Part shown: in pieces, positions 15,405 to 23,576 of the stretch | Layout of the letters: every line of letters starts with the position of its first letter | How positions within the stretch are numbered: the stretch's first letter is position 1 | NCBI RefSeq assembly: GCF_900546705.1 | Contig: NZ_URDP01000007.1 | Location: 1 to 59,952, forward strand | Length of the DNA: 59,952 bases | Source of the DNA: an uncultured Oscillibacter sp. | GTDB taxonomy: Bacteria; Bacillota; Clostridia; Oscillospirales; Oscillospiraceae | Direction of reading: 5' to 3' | The notes under the pieces: model-generated | What the model was told of the DNA's origin: nothing | The model's input: the letters and a program-made list of their open reading frames with translations, nothing else | Database searches by the model: none | Program-made: the position numbers and the translations under genes

Positions 15405-15474
15405 CAGCCCGTCTTTTGTTCTGTGCATAACACACAAAACTACAGCCGACAAGCATTTTTCAATTGTGCGAATT

Positions 15475-15503
15475 TTGCATTTACAGAGATAATTTAGTAT
15501 GGT
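15475..15503 (+). promoter_or_regulatory. Putative promoter of the ABC transporter operon
   Basis: TTGCAT (15475-15480), 17-base spacer, TATGGT (15498-15503), about 53 bases before the binding-protein ATG. Confidence 0.5.
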
Positions 15504-15556
15504 AAACTGCTAATGTATTAAACGAGCGGGATACCCGCAGCAATGGAGGATTGGAT

Positions 15557-16366
15557 ATGAAAAAGTGGATGGCTATGCTGCTGGCAGCAACAATGGTATT
15601 TTCCCTGACGGCTTGCGGCAGTACGAAGGAAGAGGAAACAGAGAAAGAGAGCGATCTTGCCTACGTGCAGGATAAGGGCACTCTGGTGGTAGGCATCACC
15701 GAGTTTGAGCCCATGGACTATCAGGACGAGAGCGGCAACTGGATCGGCTTTGACGCCGACATGGCCAAGGCCTTTGCCGAGAGTCTGGGAGTGGAAGCTC
15801 AGTTCCAGGTCATCGACTGGGACAACAAGGTCATGGAGCTGGATGGCAAGACCATCGATGTGGTCTGGAATGGTATGACTCTTACTGATGAAGTCACTTC
15901 CGCCATGGAGTGCTCCAACGCCTACTGCAACAACGCCCAGGTGGTGGTCCTGCCTGCCGACGTGGCTGACCAGTATCCCGACGCTGCCAGCATGGCCGAC
16001 CTGAACTTCGCCGTGGAGTCCGGCTCTTTCGGCCAGGACCAGGCCGACGCCAACGGCTTTACTTATACGGAGGTTATTGATCAGGCTACTGCACTGATGG
16101 AAGTGGCCTCCGGTACCGCTGATGCCGCCATCATCGACTCTCTGATGGCTGGTGCTATGGTGGGCGAGGGAACCAGTTATGCCGATCTGACCTACACGAT
16201 CACCCTGAACCCTGACGAGGGTGAGAAGTACGGTGTGGGCTTCCGCAAGGGCTCCGATCTGGCTGCCGCGCTGAACCAGTTCTTCACTGACAGCTATGCC
16301 GACGGCACGATGACCTCTCTGGCCGAGACCTACGGTATTCAGGCTGCCCTGATTCCCCAGGAGTAA
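15557..16366 (+). CDS. Amino-acid ABC transporter substrate-binding lipoprotein
   Basis: 269-residue lipoprotein of the polar-amino-acid binding family (SBP_bac_3). Signal peptide and lipobox LTAC with Cys20, then the family opening KGTLVVGITEFEPMDYQDES and the ligand-site signature GFDADMAKAFAESLG. It captures an amino acid outside the cell for the permease and ATPase encoded downstream. Exact substrate cannot be read from the sequence. GGAGGA lies six bases before ATG 15557. Confidence 0.93.
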   Translation: MKKWMAMLLAATMVFSLTACGSTKEEETEKESDLAYVQDKGTLVVGITEFEPMDYQDESGNWIGFDADMAKAFAESLGVEAQFQVIDWDNKVMELDGKTIDVVWNGMTLTDEVTSAMECSNAYCNNAQVVVLPADVADQYPDAASMADLNFAVESGSFGQDQADANGFTYTEVIDQATALMEVASGTADAAIIDSLMAGAMVGEGTSYADLTYTITLNPDEGEKYGVGFRKGSDLAAALNQFFTDSYADGTMTSLAETYGIQAALIPQE

Positions 16367-16386
16367 TCCCTACCTCATTCCATAAG

Positions 16387-16419
16387 AAAGCAGAGGACGG
16401 TCAAACGTCCTCTGCTTTT
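16387..16419 (+). terminator. Hairpin between binding protein and permease
   Basis: 13-bp stem AAAGCAGAGGACG / CGTCCTCTGCTTT followed by TTTT. Because it lies inside the operon it likely limits read-through, so that the binding protein is made in excess over the membrane parts. Confidence 0.85.
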
Positions 16420-16498
16420 GGCCGGTTTTCGGCCTTTGTCCCGGTAATTCCCGGCATCGTCTTCTCCCCTATCTTACCGTTAAAGGCAGGTTCCAACT

Positions 16499-17170
16499 AT
16501 GTTTCTCACGGTCATCGGAGCCCTGAATGAGGGCTTTCTTCAAACCCTGAAGCTGTTTGCGATCACGCTGATCGGCGCCATTCCCCTGGGACTGGTGGTA
16601 TCCTTTGGCTCCATGAGCCGCTTCACTCCCCTGCGGTGGCTTACCAAGACCATCGTCTGGATCATTCGGGGCACGCCGCTGATGCTCCAGCTGATTATTA
16701 TCTTCTACATCCCCGGCTATCTCCTGAAAAACGGCAGCCCGTGGCCCAGCGGCGAGGGCGGCCGGTTTCTGGCCTCTGCCGTGGCTTTTATCATCAACTA
16801 CGCCTGCTATTTCTCCGAGATCTATCGGGGCGGCATTCAGGGTGTCCCCGTAGGACAACAAGAGGCTGGCGAGGTGCTTGGTATGACCAAACGCCAGATC
16901 TTCTTCAAGGTCACGCTGCTGCAGATGATCAAGCGTATCGTCCCCCCCATGTCCAACGAGATCATCACGCTGGTGAAGGATACCTCCATCGCCCGCATCA
17001 TCTCCATGCAGGAGATCATCTGGGCGGGCTATGCTTTCCTGAAGGGGTCCCACGGCTACTCCGGTCTTCTGTGGCCGCTGTTTTTTACCGGCGTGTACTA
17101 TTTGATTTTCAACGGCGCACTGACGCTGCTGTTCAGCTGGGTGGAGAAGAAGCTCAGCTATTTCCGTTAA
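16499..17170 (+). CDS. Amino-acid ABC transporter permease
   Basis: 223-residue membrane protein of the HisM/GlnP family with about five helices. The N-terminal TM region FLQTLKLFAITLIGAIPLGL and the cytoplasmic EAA loop (GVPVGQQEAGEVLGMTKRQI) that contacts the ATPase are clear. Family TIGR01726-type features (IIRGTPLMLQL) are present. It follows a terminator hairpin by 80 bases and precedes the ATPase gene by 13 bases. Confidence 0.95.
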   Translation: MFLTVIGALNEGFLQTLKLFAITLIGAIPLGLVVSFGSMSRFTPLRWLTKTIVWIIRGTPLMLQLIIIFYIPGYLLKNGSPWPSGEGGRFLASAVAFIINYACYFSEIYRGGIQGVPVGQQEAGEVLGMTKRQIFFKVTLLQMIKRIVPPMSNEIITLVKDTSIARIISMQEIIWAGYAFLKGSHGYSGLLWPLFFTGVYYLIFNGALTLLFSWVEKKLSYFR

Positions 17171-17183
17171 GGAGGGCACCGAA

Positions 17184-17951
17184 ATGTCCATTCTGGAAGT
17201 TAAACACATTGAAAAACACTTCGGCGCCACTCAGGTGCTCAGTGACATCAGCTTTACCCTGGAAGAGGGACAGGCCATCTCCATCATCGGCTCGTCCGGC
17301 TCCGGCAAGACCACGCTGCTGCGGTGCCTGAACTTTTTGGAAAAGCCCGACCAGGGGACTATCTCCGTACGGGGGGAAACGCTGTTTGACGCCGATGACC
17401 CGAAGACCCAGCTGGAAAGCGAGATTCGGACCAAGCGGTTACACTTCGGTCTGGTGTTTCAGAATTTCAACCTCTTCCCCCAGTACACGGCGCTGCAGAA
17501 CGTAACGCTGGCCCGGGAACTGCTGGCCAAAGAGCGCGGAGGCGAGAGCCGGGAATCTATTGAGAAGGCTGGCCGGGAGCTGCTGGCGCAGATGGGGCTG
17601 GCAGACCGCGCGGATCACTATCCTCACCAGCTCTCCGGCGGACAGCAGCAGCGGGTGGCCATTGCCCGGGCGCTGGCACTGCATCCGGATATCCTCTGCT
17701 TTGACGAGCCTACCTCTGCCCTGGATCCGGAGCTGACCGGCGAGGTGCTCCGGGTCATCCGGACGCTTGCGGAGCAAAAGACCACCATGATCATCGTCAC
17801 TCACGAGATGGCATTTGCCCGGGATGTGGCGGATCAGGTGATCTTCATGGACGGAGGCGTCATTGTGGAGCAGGGCGATGCCCGGCAGGTGATCGACCAT
17901 CCCAGGGAAGAGCGCACCCGGCAATTCCTCTCCCGATACGCAGAATCATAA
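17184..17951 (+). CDS. Amino-acid ABC transporter ATP-binding protein
   Basis: 255-residue ATPase of the GlnQ/HisP family. Walker A GSSGSGKTT, Q-loop VFQNFNLFPQ, signature LSGGQQQRVAIARAL, Walker B ILCFDEPTSALDPEL and H-loop VTHEM are all intact. It energises uptake through the preceding permease and is the last gene of the operon, followed directly by a strong terminator. AAGGAGG precedes the ATG. Confidence 0.97.
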   Translation: MSILEVKHIEKHFGATQVLSDISFTLEEGQAISIIGSSGSGKTTLLRCLNFLEKPDQGTISVRGETLFDADDPKTQLESEIRTKRLHFGLVFQNFNLFPQYTALQNVTLARELLAKERGGESRESIEKAGRELLAQMGLADRADHYPHQLSGGQQQRVAIARALALHPDILCFDEPTSALDPELTGEVLRVIRTLAEQKTTMIIVTHEMAFARDVADQVIFMDGGVIVEQGDARQVIDHPREERTRQFLSRYAES

Positions 17952-17960
17952 AACAGAATC

Positions 17961-17996
17961 AAAAAAGGGAGCGGACGGAAGTCCGCTCCCTTTTTT
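17961..17996. terminator. Bidirectional terminator, ABC operon / sipL
   Basis: 16-bp perfect stem (AAAAAAGGGAGCGGAC, loop ggaa, complement) with T runs on both strands; the minus-strand side overlaps the sipL stop codon. Confidence 0.92.
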
Positions 17997-19527
17997 ATGC
18001 CCGCTTGCGGGGAATCAGCAGCAGCGTATCCCGCGGAAGATCCTCCTCTGTTTCCAGCTGGTTGGCGCATAGAATGGTGGAGATGGTGGTGTTATACCGC
18101 TTGGCAAGGTCCCAGGGGCTTTCCTGCTGTCCAAGTTGCCGCAGCACCAGGGACGGGGCGCCGGTGAGATCCTTGGGGGCATCGGTGTCGATTCTGGCTG
18201 CGGTAATACAGACCTTTTTCGCCTGCGATGCCGCCTCCATCTGGAAGTCCACCGGGAAGCGAACCTCGATGCCCCGTTCGGTCAGGCTGCCCTGGGGCTC
18301 TTCGGCACAGACAGCCCGGGCGGTGACACGGCAGTCGGCCGGCAGATCTGTCTGACAGGAAACTTCCACGCCCCGCTCGGCCAAAAGCGGTGTGCCGCCT
18401 TCGTCCAGATACAGGGCATGGACGAATACCACTGTGCGCAGGACTGTACCGCCGCCCTCCCGGCTTACCGTCACAGCGCCGCAGTTGGCCTGGATGGAGA
18501 GAATGTCTTCAGCCACCACGCCGATTTCCAGCGATTCCCGGACAGACTGACGGCGATGCATGGCCTCCCGGTAAGTTACCAGGGACAGCGGCGAGGCGTC
18601 ATATGTGAGCTCATAGGCGGTGGAGTACAGGTCCCGCAGCAGCGTCAACTCTTCCTCCCTGCGGACCAAAGCTGTGGCATGGAGATAGAGCGTTACCGCC
18701 ATCTGCCGCCCCTCCGGATCTCCCCCGTCGATCTGCAGATCGGCACCTGTCAGCTGGAGATGTACGGCGGCGCAGGAGCCCTCTGCGGCGCCCTCCACCT
18801 CCATGATCTGGGAAAACGGCAGTTCCCCGGCCGTGGACCGGTATTGTCCCTGAGCCGTCCGATAGAGCAGGGATACGGAGAATACGCCTTTCATCAGCAG
18901 CTTGCTGCCCACCAGCTTGGTCTCCGTTACGGAGCTGCGGACCTGAGAGGACAAAATCTCTGCGGCGCCTTCCCGGCCGGGCGAAAGACTCATTTCCTCA
19001 GAAAAGGTAAAGTCCTTTTCCGCTACATGGGTCAGAAGCGTCACCCGCTGCCGCTCCCGGCGCTTTTCCACACACAGCTCCGGTGCCGTCTCCACGTCGG
19101 GACATACCTGCAGTGCCGTACGCTGATAGCCGGTCAGCCGTGCCACCAGCTTGCAGTGAGTGAAGACCTTGCGGGGGTTGAGCATCCGGCTCTCCAGCAT
19201 TTCCGGCTCGACCTCCGCAGTCAGATAGGCGCACTCCGGCATGGTTTCACTCTCCGCCGTAAAGGGCATGGCGAACTCCAGGGAGCGAATTCCGCCCTCC
19301 CCTTCCGGCGTGTACAGCACCGTGACCCGTACCGTACCGGAGAGCGTGGCCTTGCCGTCCCGAAGCTCGCGGCCATGGAGAAAGACCGTACCCTGCGTGT
19401 CAATGATGCGGGCCATATCCGGGCAGTAGTCCGGCACGATGGTTTCTGCCGTCTCTTCCGAAGTCAGCGTAGTCTCCGCCCCGGTTTCGTATGTATCAAA
19501 GCTTTGTTTTTTTAAGTCCAGTTCCAT
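17995..19527 (-). CDS. sipL: SipL-like DUF3794 and LysM spore morphogenesis protein
   Basis: 510 residues with repeated DUF3794 domains (for example DYCPDMARIIDTQGTVFL near the N-terminus, and repeats around residues 170-290 and 310-430) and a C-terminal LysM domain (about 462-508; ESPWDLAKRYNTTISTILCANQ). This architecture is that of SipL, the clostridial counterpart of SpoVID, which binds SpoIVA through LysM to encase the spore. ATG 19527 is chosen over an open frame reaching 19656 because GGAAAGGATG lies upstream and spoVM ends just before. A near-consensus sigma-E promoter precedes it. Confidence 0.9.
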   Translation of the reverse strand: MELDLKKQSFDTYETGAETTLTSEETAETIVPDYCPDMARIIDTQGTVFLHGRELRDGKATLSGTVRVTVLYTPEGEGGIRSLEFAMPFTAESETMPECAYLTAEVEPEMLESRMLNPRKVFTHCKLVARLTGYQRTALQVCPDVETAPELCVEKRRERQRVTLLTHVAEKDFTFSEEMSLSPGREGAAEILSSQVRSSVTETKLVGSKLLMKGVFSVSLLYRTAQGQYRSTAGELPFSQIMEVEGAAEGSCAAVHLQLTGADLQIDGGDPEGRQMAVTLYLHATALVRREEELTLLRDLYSTAYELTYDASPLSLVTYREAMHRRQSVRESLEIGVVAEDILSIQANCGAVTVSREGGGTVLRTVVFVHALYLDEGGTPLLAERGVEVSCQTDLPADCRVTARAVCAEEPQGSLTERGIEVRFPVDFQMEAASQAKKVCITAARIDTDAPKDLTGAPSLVLRQLGQQESPWDLAKRYNTTISTILCANQLETEEDLPRDTLLLIPRKRA

Positions 19528-19572
19528 GCTGTGTCCATCCTTTCCCGGCCGTTCACACTGAGATGTTGCTCC

Positions 19573-19601
19573 AGTGTATGCCGGAGAGGACGCGCTTATG
19601 C
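19573..19601 (-). promoter_or_regulatory. Strong sigma-E promoter candidate of sipL
   Basis: Minus strand GCATAAG (19595-19601), exactly 14 bases, CATACACT (19573-19580), an almost ideal sigma-E promoter, 46 bases before the sipL ATG. The -35 overlaps the last codon and stop of spoVM. Confidence 0.65.
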
Positions 19602-19670
19602 CTGCACGTGGAAGAGCCGGCGCAGGATGCCCCGCAGTGCACGGGGGGATTTCCATACCACGATATTCAC
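19596..19670 (-). CDS. spoVM: Stage V sporulation protein SpoVM (24 residues)
   Basis: A 25-codon gene, GTG to TAA, encoding an amphipathic peptide that starts MNIVVWKSPRALRGIL. It aligns along its length with B. subtilis SpoVM (26 residues): Lys7, the key Pro9, Leu12, Gly14, Ile15 and Arg17 fall at the same positions. SpoVM senses the convex forespore membrane and anchors SpoIVA there. AAAGGAGG lies seven to eight bases upstream of the GTG; an upstream ATG hits a stop after one codon. Its place after prpC-prkC-rsgA matches the B. subtilis neighbourhood of spoVM. Confidence 0.85.
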   Translation of the reverse strand: MNIVVWKSPRALRGILRRLFHVQA

Positions 19671-19687
19671 GCCATCGCCTCCTTTCC

Positions 19688-19840
19688 CTATCTGCGGCAG
19701 CAGGCGCAGCCGCAGGCGATCAGCAGCATTGCCACCAGAAACAGCAGCGCTCCCACCGGAAAGATTGCAGCAATCAAAATTCCGGCGCCCAGTGCCACGG
19801 CAAAGATTCCTAAAAAACGGCAGCCGCCTCTGCGGAACAT
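19688..19840 (-). CDS. Small hydrophobic protein with Cys-rich tail
   Basis: 50 residues: a basic start (MFRRGGCRFLG), a long hydrophobic stretch that could form one or two membrane helices (IFAVALGAGILIAAIFPVGA and onwards), and the tail CGCACCRR. GGGGGCGG lies upstream of the ATG and its stop is 17 bases before the spoVM start, so it is probably co-transcribed with spoVM. I do not recognise a named family; similar short one-helix proteins ending in CCRR occur in related genomes. Function unknown. Confidence 0.65.
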   Translation of the reverse strand: MFRRGGCRFLGIFAVALGAGILIAAIFPVGALLFLVAMLLIACGCACCRR

Positions 19841-19907
19841 ATCACCCGCCCCCTCTCTGGTATCAGTATAGCCGTGGAGGCTGTCCCCTGTGCGCAGCCG
19901 GGAACGG

Positions 19908-19944
19908 AAAAAGCGCCTGCCGCAGGGAACGGCAGACGCTTTTT
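19908..19944 (-). terminator. Terminator of the yicC-rsgA cluster
   Basis: 15-bp stem with one mismatch (AAAAAGCGCCTGCCG / CGGCAGACGCTTTTT), two bases beyond the rsgA stop, with a minus-strand run of five T. Confidence 0.85.
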
Positions 19945-19946
19945 GT

Positions 19947-20834
19947 TCACTTTTTTCGCTCCTGCCACGGACGCAGGGGCTTGAGTTCCTCGTAGAGACG
20001 CACGTAGCTGGCATGACGGCTTTTTTGGATTTCTCCCCGTCTCAGTGCCTCCAGTACAGCACAGCCAGCCTCCTTGGTGTGGCTGCACCCCACAAAGCGG
20101 CACTGACCCAGATAGGGTGCAAACTCCCGAAAGGTCTCAGGCAGGTGTTCCTTGAGTTCCAGGTTCAGTTCATCTGTGTCAAAGGAGGAAAAGCCGGGAG
20201 AATCCACCACCTCTGCCCCGCAGGAGAGATGATAGAGTTCCACGTGACGGGTAGTGTGGCGTCCGCGCCCCAGCGCGTCACTGACTTCGCCCACCTGCAG
20301 GTGGAACTGGGGCTCCAGTGCATTGAGAATACTGGACTTTCCTACGCCGGAATTGCCTGTAAAGGCAGATAGCTTTCCGGCGATCGCACCTTTGAGAAGA
20401 TCCAGCCCCTCTCCAGTTTCCGCACTCACCCGCAGTGTGGGCAGCCCGGCACCGGTATAGATTTGATACAACTCCTCCGCCGGGTCCAGATCACACTTAT
20501 TGAGCACGATGACCACGCCGCAGTCTTTCAGCGCGGCGATGGCGGTCACCCGGTCAATGAGGAAGGGATCGGTGCGGGGGATGGCACCGGAGGCGATGAT
20601 GACCAGTTGGTCGATGTTGGCTACCGCCGGCCGGGCAAAGGCGTTGCGCCGGGGGAGAATCTCTTCCACGAACCCTTCACCGCCGCCCAGTTCCCGGACT
20701 TCCACCCAGTCCCCCACCAGGGGGGACTGGCCGGTTTTGCGGAATTTTCCCCGGGCCCGGCAGGTGAGCACCTCCGCCCCGGTATTGACATAGTAGAAGC
20801 CGCTGAGGGCTTTTTGAATCCGTCCCTTTGCCAT
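19947..20834 (-). CDS. rsgA: Ribosome small-subunit-dependent GTPase RsgA
   Basis: 295-residue circularly permuted GTPase that checks late 30S assembly. An N-terminal OB fold is followed by the permuted G motifs (VLNKCDL as G4 before G1 GNSGVGKSS and G3 DSPGFSSF) and a C-terminal zinc finger (CRFVGCSHTKEAGC). ATG 20834 is one base after the prkC stop; TTG 20843 would overlap it. It closes the prpC-prkC-rsgA trio; in Bacillus this GTPase is a PrkC substrate, so the grouping is functional. Confidence 0.96.
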   Translation of the reverse strand: MAKGRIQKALSGFYYVNTGAEVLTCRARGKFRKTGQSPLVGDWVEVRELGGGEGFVEEILPRRNAFARPAVANIDQLVIIASGAIPRTDPFLIDRVTAIAALKDCGVVIVLNKCDLDPAEELYQIYTGAGLPTLRVSAETGEGLDLLKGAIAGKLSAFTGNSGVGKSSILNALEPQFHLQVGEVSDALGRGRHTTRHVELYHLSCGAEVVDSPGFSSFDTDELNLELKEHLPETFREFAPYLGQCRFVGCSHTKEAGCAVLEALRRGEIQKSRHASYVRLYEELKPLRPWQERKK

Positions 20835-20835
20835 A

Positions 20836-22818
20836 TCAGTCAAATTGCAGATCCTGGGCCTGTGCAGGGTCTTCTTCCCCGTCGATATACACTTGGACGT
20901 GCTGCGTACCGTAGCCGGTCAGGGAGACGCTGACGCTTCCCTGGGAGCAGGAGACACGGTTGTTGTACTGTTCTTCCCCGTCCACGGTGACCCAGACGTC
21001 CACGCTTTCCCGGCCGTCCTGAGGCAGTACCACAGAGATGGTGCGCGTCTGGCTGGGGGCCAGCCCGGAGCTGACCTTGAATTTGATGGTACTGCCCTCC
21101 GTGACCTCCGTACCGGACTCAATGCTCTGCCAGACAATCTCACCGGCAGGCCGATCACTGTCCACTGTCTCAATGTCGGCGTCTGTGCAGGTGAGCTTCC
21201 AGGTGGTTTTCAGCTGCTCTCGGACCTTGTCAATATTCTGTCCCACAAAGGGAGGCACCGGGAACCGCTCCAGTTCGGGACCCTTGCTGACATAGACCTT
21301 GATGGTATCGCCCTTTTTCAGCGTGGCGCCCTCGGCTGGGTCTGTACGGATGACATAGCCGTCACTGATCTCGTCGGAGAACTCCTGATACTCTACGGAG
21401 GCGTCGATGATCAGATCCAGATTATTTTCCCGGCTGAGTGTCTTCAGCGCCAGGATAGCCGCCTGTGCCTCTTGATTTACGACGTCGATCATCTCGCCGG
21501 TGTTTTCACCCAGGCTGATCGTGACTTCGATCTTCAGATTATCACCCCGGCGCACCTCCCCGGCAGACGGGGTCTGGCGCATAATTTCACCTTCGTCATA
21601 TTCATCACTGTATTCCGTGGCGGTTTCTGTGACGGTGAAGATGCCGTCGATCTCCGGCATGGCCAGAGCCTGCTCCATGGTCTTCCCCAGCAGGTTGGGA
21701 ACCTCGTAATCATCCGGCGTGGACGTACCGAAGGAGGAAAAGATTACTTTGAACAGTACAGCGACCAGCACCAGCGCGACAACCACGGCGCCGACGATGA
21801 CGGCGGTGCGCTTGCGATTGGGGGGGCTGGGCTCATCGTAATCCTGGTACCGCTCTGCTTCCCGGCTGTGGGACCGGTGGGCGGTGTGGTTTGCCTCCAT
21901 GGCGGCGTGAACGCTGCCGGTACGCAGGGGGCGGGTGGGCTCATCTTCCTCTGTAGGGCGGAGGTCTTCCAGCTCGAAGTCCAGGCTGACGCCGGGATTC
22001 TTGCGGAACGCCTCCAGATCGGCGATCATGGCGTCGGCGGAGGGATAGCGCTTGTCCAGCTCGGGGGCCATGGCTTTCATGCAGATAAGTTCCAGCTGGG
22101 GCGGGATATCGGGATTGATTTCCCGGGGAGCCAGCGGAATGGAGCTCAGGTGCTGGATGGCCACGGACACGGCACTGTCTCCTTCAAAGGGCAGACGACC
22201 GGTAAGCATCTCGTAGAGGACCACGCCGGCGGAGTAGACGTCGCTGCGGGCATCGGTCCGGTCGCCGCGGGCCTGTTCGGGAGAGATGTAGTGCACGGAA
22301 CCCAGTGCCTCCTGGGTCAGCGTCTGGGCGGAGTTTTCCAGGCAGGCGATGCCGAAGTCGGCCACCTTGACGCTGCCGTCCCGCAGCACCATGACGTTTT
22401 GCGGCTTGATATCCCGATGGATGATGCCGCGGCTGTGGGCGTGGCTGAGGCCCCGCATGATCTGCGTGATAAAGTGCAGGGACTCCCTCCAGTTGAGCTG
22501 CCCCCGCTTTTCCATGTATTGCTTGAGCGTGATACCGTCAATGAGCTCCATGACGATGTATTCGATGTCACCGCCCCGGGACACATCGTAGACAGAGACG
22601 ATGTTGGGATGGGACAGCTGTGCTACCGCCTGGGACTCGGCGTTGAAGCGCCGGCGGAAGTCTTCGTTCTGAGCCAGATCGCTTTTGAGGATTTTGATGG
22701 CCACCAGGCGGTTGAGCCGGTGGCATTTGGCCTTGTACACCACGGCCATACCGCCCGTTCCAATCCGCTCGAGAATCTCATAGCGGTTGTCCAGCATTTT
22801 ACCGATATACTGATCCAT
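20836..22818 (-). CDS. prkC: PASTA-domain serine/threonine protein kinase PrkC
   Basis: 660 residues. The cytoplasmic kinase domain (about 10-270) has the Gly loop ERIGTGGMAVVYKA, Lys42 (VAIKIL), catalytic loop HRDIKPQNV, DFG (ADFGIACLE) and SPEQARGD. A juxtamembrane linker leads to one TM helix (about 338-358) and three extracellular PASTA repeats (starting near YEVPNLLGKT, MIDVVNQEA and FPVPPFVGQN) that sense peptidoglycan, plus a C-terminal beta-rich tail. It signals growth and spore germination. ATG 22818 is supported by GAGGAGGG nine bases upstream. Confidence 0.97.
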   Translation of the reverse strand: MDQYIGKMLDNRYEILERIGTGGMAVVYKAKCHRLNRLVAIKILKSDLAQNEDFRRRFNAESQAVAQLSHPNIVSVYDVSRGGDIEYIVMELIDGITLKQYMEKRGQLNWRESLHFITQIMRGLSHAHSRGIIHRDIKPQNVMVLRDGSVKVADFGIACLENSAQTLTQEALGSVHYISPEQARGDRTDARSDVYSAGVVLYEMLTGRLPFEGDSAVSVAIQHLSSIPLAPREINPDIPPQLELICMKAMAPELDKRYPSADAMIADLEAFRKNPGVSLDFELEDLRPTEEDEPTRPLRTGSVHAAMEANHTAHRSHSREAERYQDYDEPSPPNRKRTAVIVGAVVVALVLVAVLFKVIFSSFGTSTPDDYEVPNLLGKTMEQALAMPEIDGIFTVTETATEYSDEYDEGEIMRQTPSAGEVRRGDNLKIEVTISLGENTGEMIDVVNQEAQAAILALKTLSRENNLDLIIDASVEYQEFSDEISDGYVIRTDPAEGATLKKGDTIKVYVSKGPELERFPVPPFVGQNIDKVREQLKTTWKLTCTDADIETVDSDRPAGEIVWQSIESGTEVTEGSTIKFKVSSGLAPSQTRTISVVLPQDGRESVDVWVTVDGEEQYNNRVSCSQGSVSVSLTGYGTQHVQVYIDGEEDPAQAQDLQFD

Positions 22819-22835
22819 AAATCCGTTCCCTCCTC

Positions 22836-23576
22836 TCACACCATCTGCATCAGCACGGCAGTCACATTATCCGAGGCGCCGTTGGCTTTGGAGATGGCCA
22901 GCAGGCGGTCCATGCAGGTATTCAGGTCACCGCCGTGAAGGACTTCAAAGAGCATCTCCTGGTCAGTGACGGTTTCCACCAGACCGTCGGAGCAGAGCAA
23001 CAGGAAATCCCCCGCCGCCATCGGGCAGATGTATCCGTCGCTGAGGGCGGACATATCCGGACCCAGTGCTCTGGTAATGAGATTGCGGTTGGGGTGATGG
23101 CGTGCCTCCTCGGCGGTGATATCGCCTCGGTCCACCATGCTCTCCACCAGGGAGTGGTCCTTGGTGACACGGGTGATCCCCTCCGTGGAGATGTGATAGG
23201 CCCGGCTGTCGCCCACGTTGGTCACCACAGCGCCGCCGGCATAGCCCACGGCGGACACCAGCGTGGTACCCATGCTCCGGCAGTCCACAGAGGCCTGGGC
23301 AGCCTGACGCACCGCCCGGTTGGCCACGGACACGGCATAGGAGGATACCTCCCGCAGCTGCTGGGCAGACATGCCGGGACGCAGCTGCTTTTTCATTTCC
23401 GACATAAAGGCATCCACGGCAATGTGGCTTGCCTGACGCCCACCTGCAGGGCCGCCCATACCGTCGCACACCACACACAGCGTGTGGCCGCTTTCGGGCA
23501 GTTGGGCCACGGCGTAGTCATCCTGGTTTTCCTTGCGGACCAGGCCCACATCACTCATGCTCCATACTTCCATCAT
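22836..23576 (-). CDS. prpC: PP2C-family protein serine/threonine phosphatase PrpC/Stp
   Basis: 246-residue metal-dependent phosphatase that reverses PrkC phosphorylation. Metal-site motifs are intact: VRKENQDDYAV, VVCDGMGGPAGG, TNVGDSRAY, LLLCSDGLVETV and GASDNVTAVL. ATG 23576 has GGGGAG seven bases before it and overlaps the 3' end of rlmN by 26 bases. A longer open frame upstream is antisense-like sequence inside rlmN coding DNA and was not used. Confidence 0.96.
   Translation of the reverse strand: MMEVWSMSDVGLVRKENQDDYAVAQLPESGHTLCVVCDGMGGPAGGRQASHIAVDAFMSEMKKQLRPGMSAQQLREVSSYAVSVANRAVRQAAQASVDCRSMGTTLVSAVGYAGGAVVTNVGDSRAYHISTEGITRVTKDHSLVESMVDRGDITAEEARHHPNRNLITRALGPDMSALSDGYICPMAAGDFLLLCSDGLVETVTDQEMLFEVLHGGDLNTCMDRLLAISKANGASDNVTAVLMQMV

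Noticed and set aside
20845..22938. 697-codon open frame on the plus strand across prkC
   Set aside because: Exact antisense of the well-supported kinase; it arises from GC-rich codons and has no family motifs.
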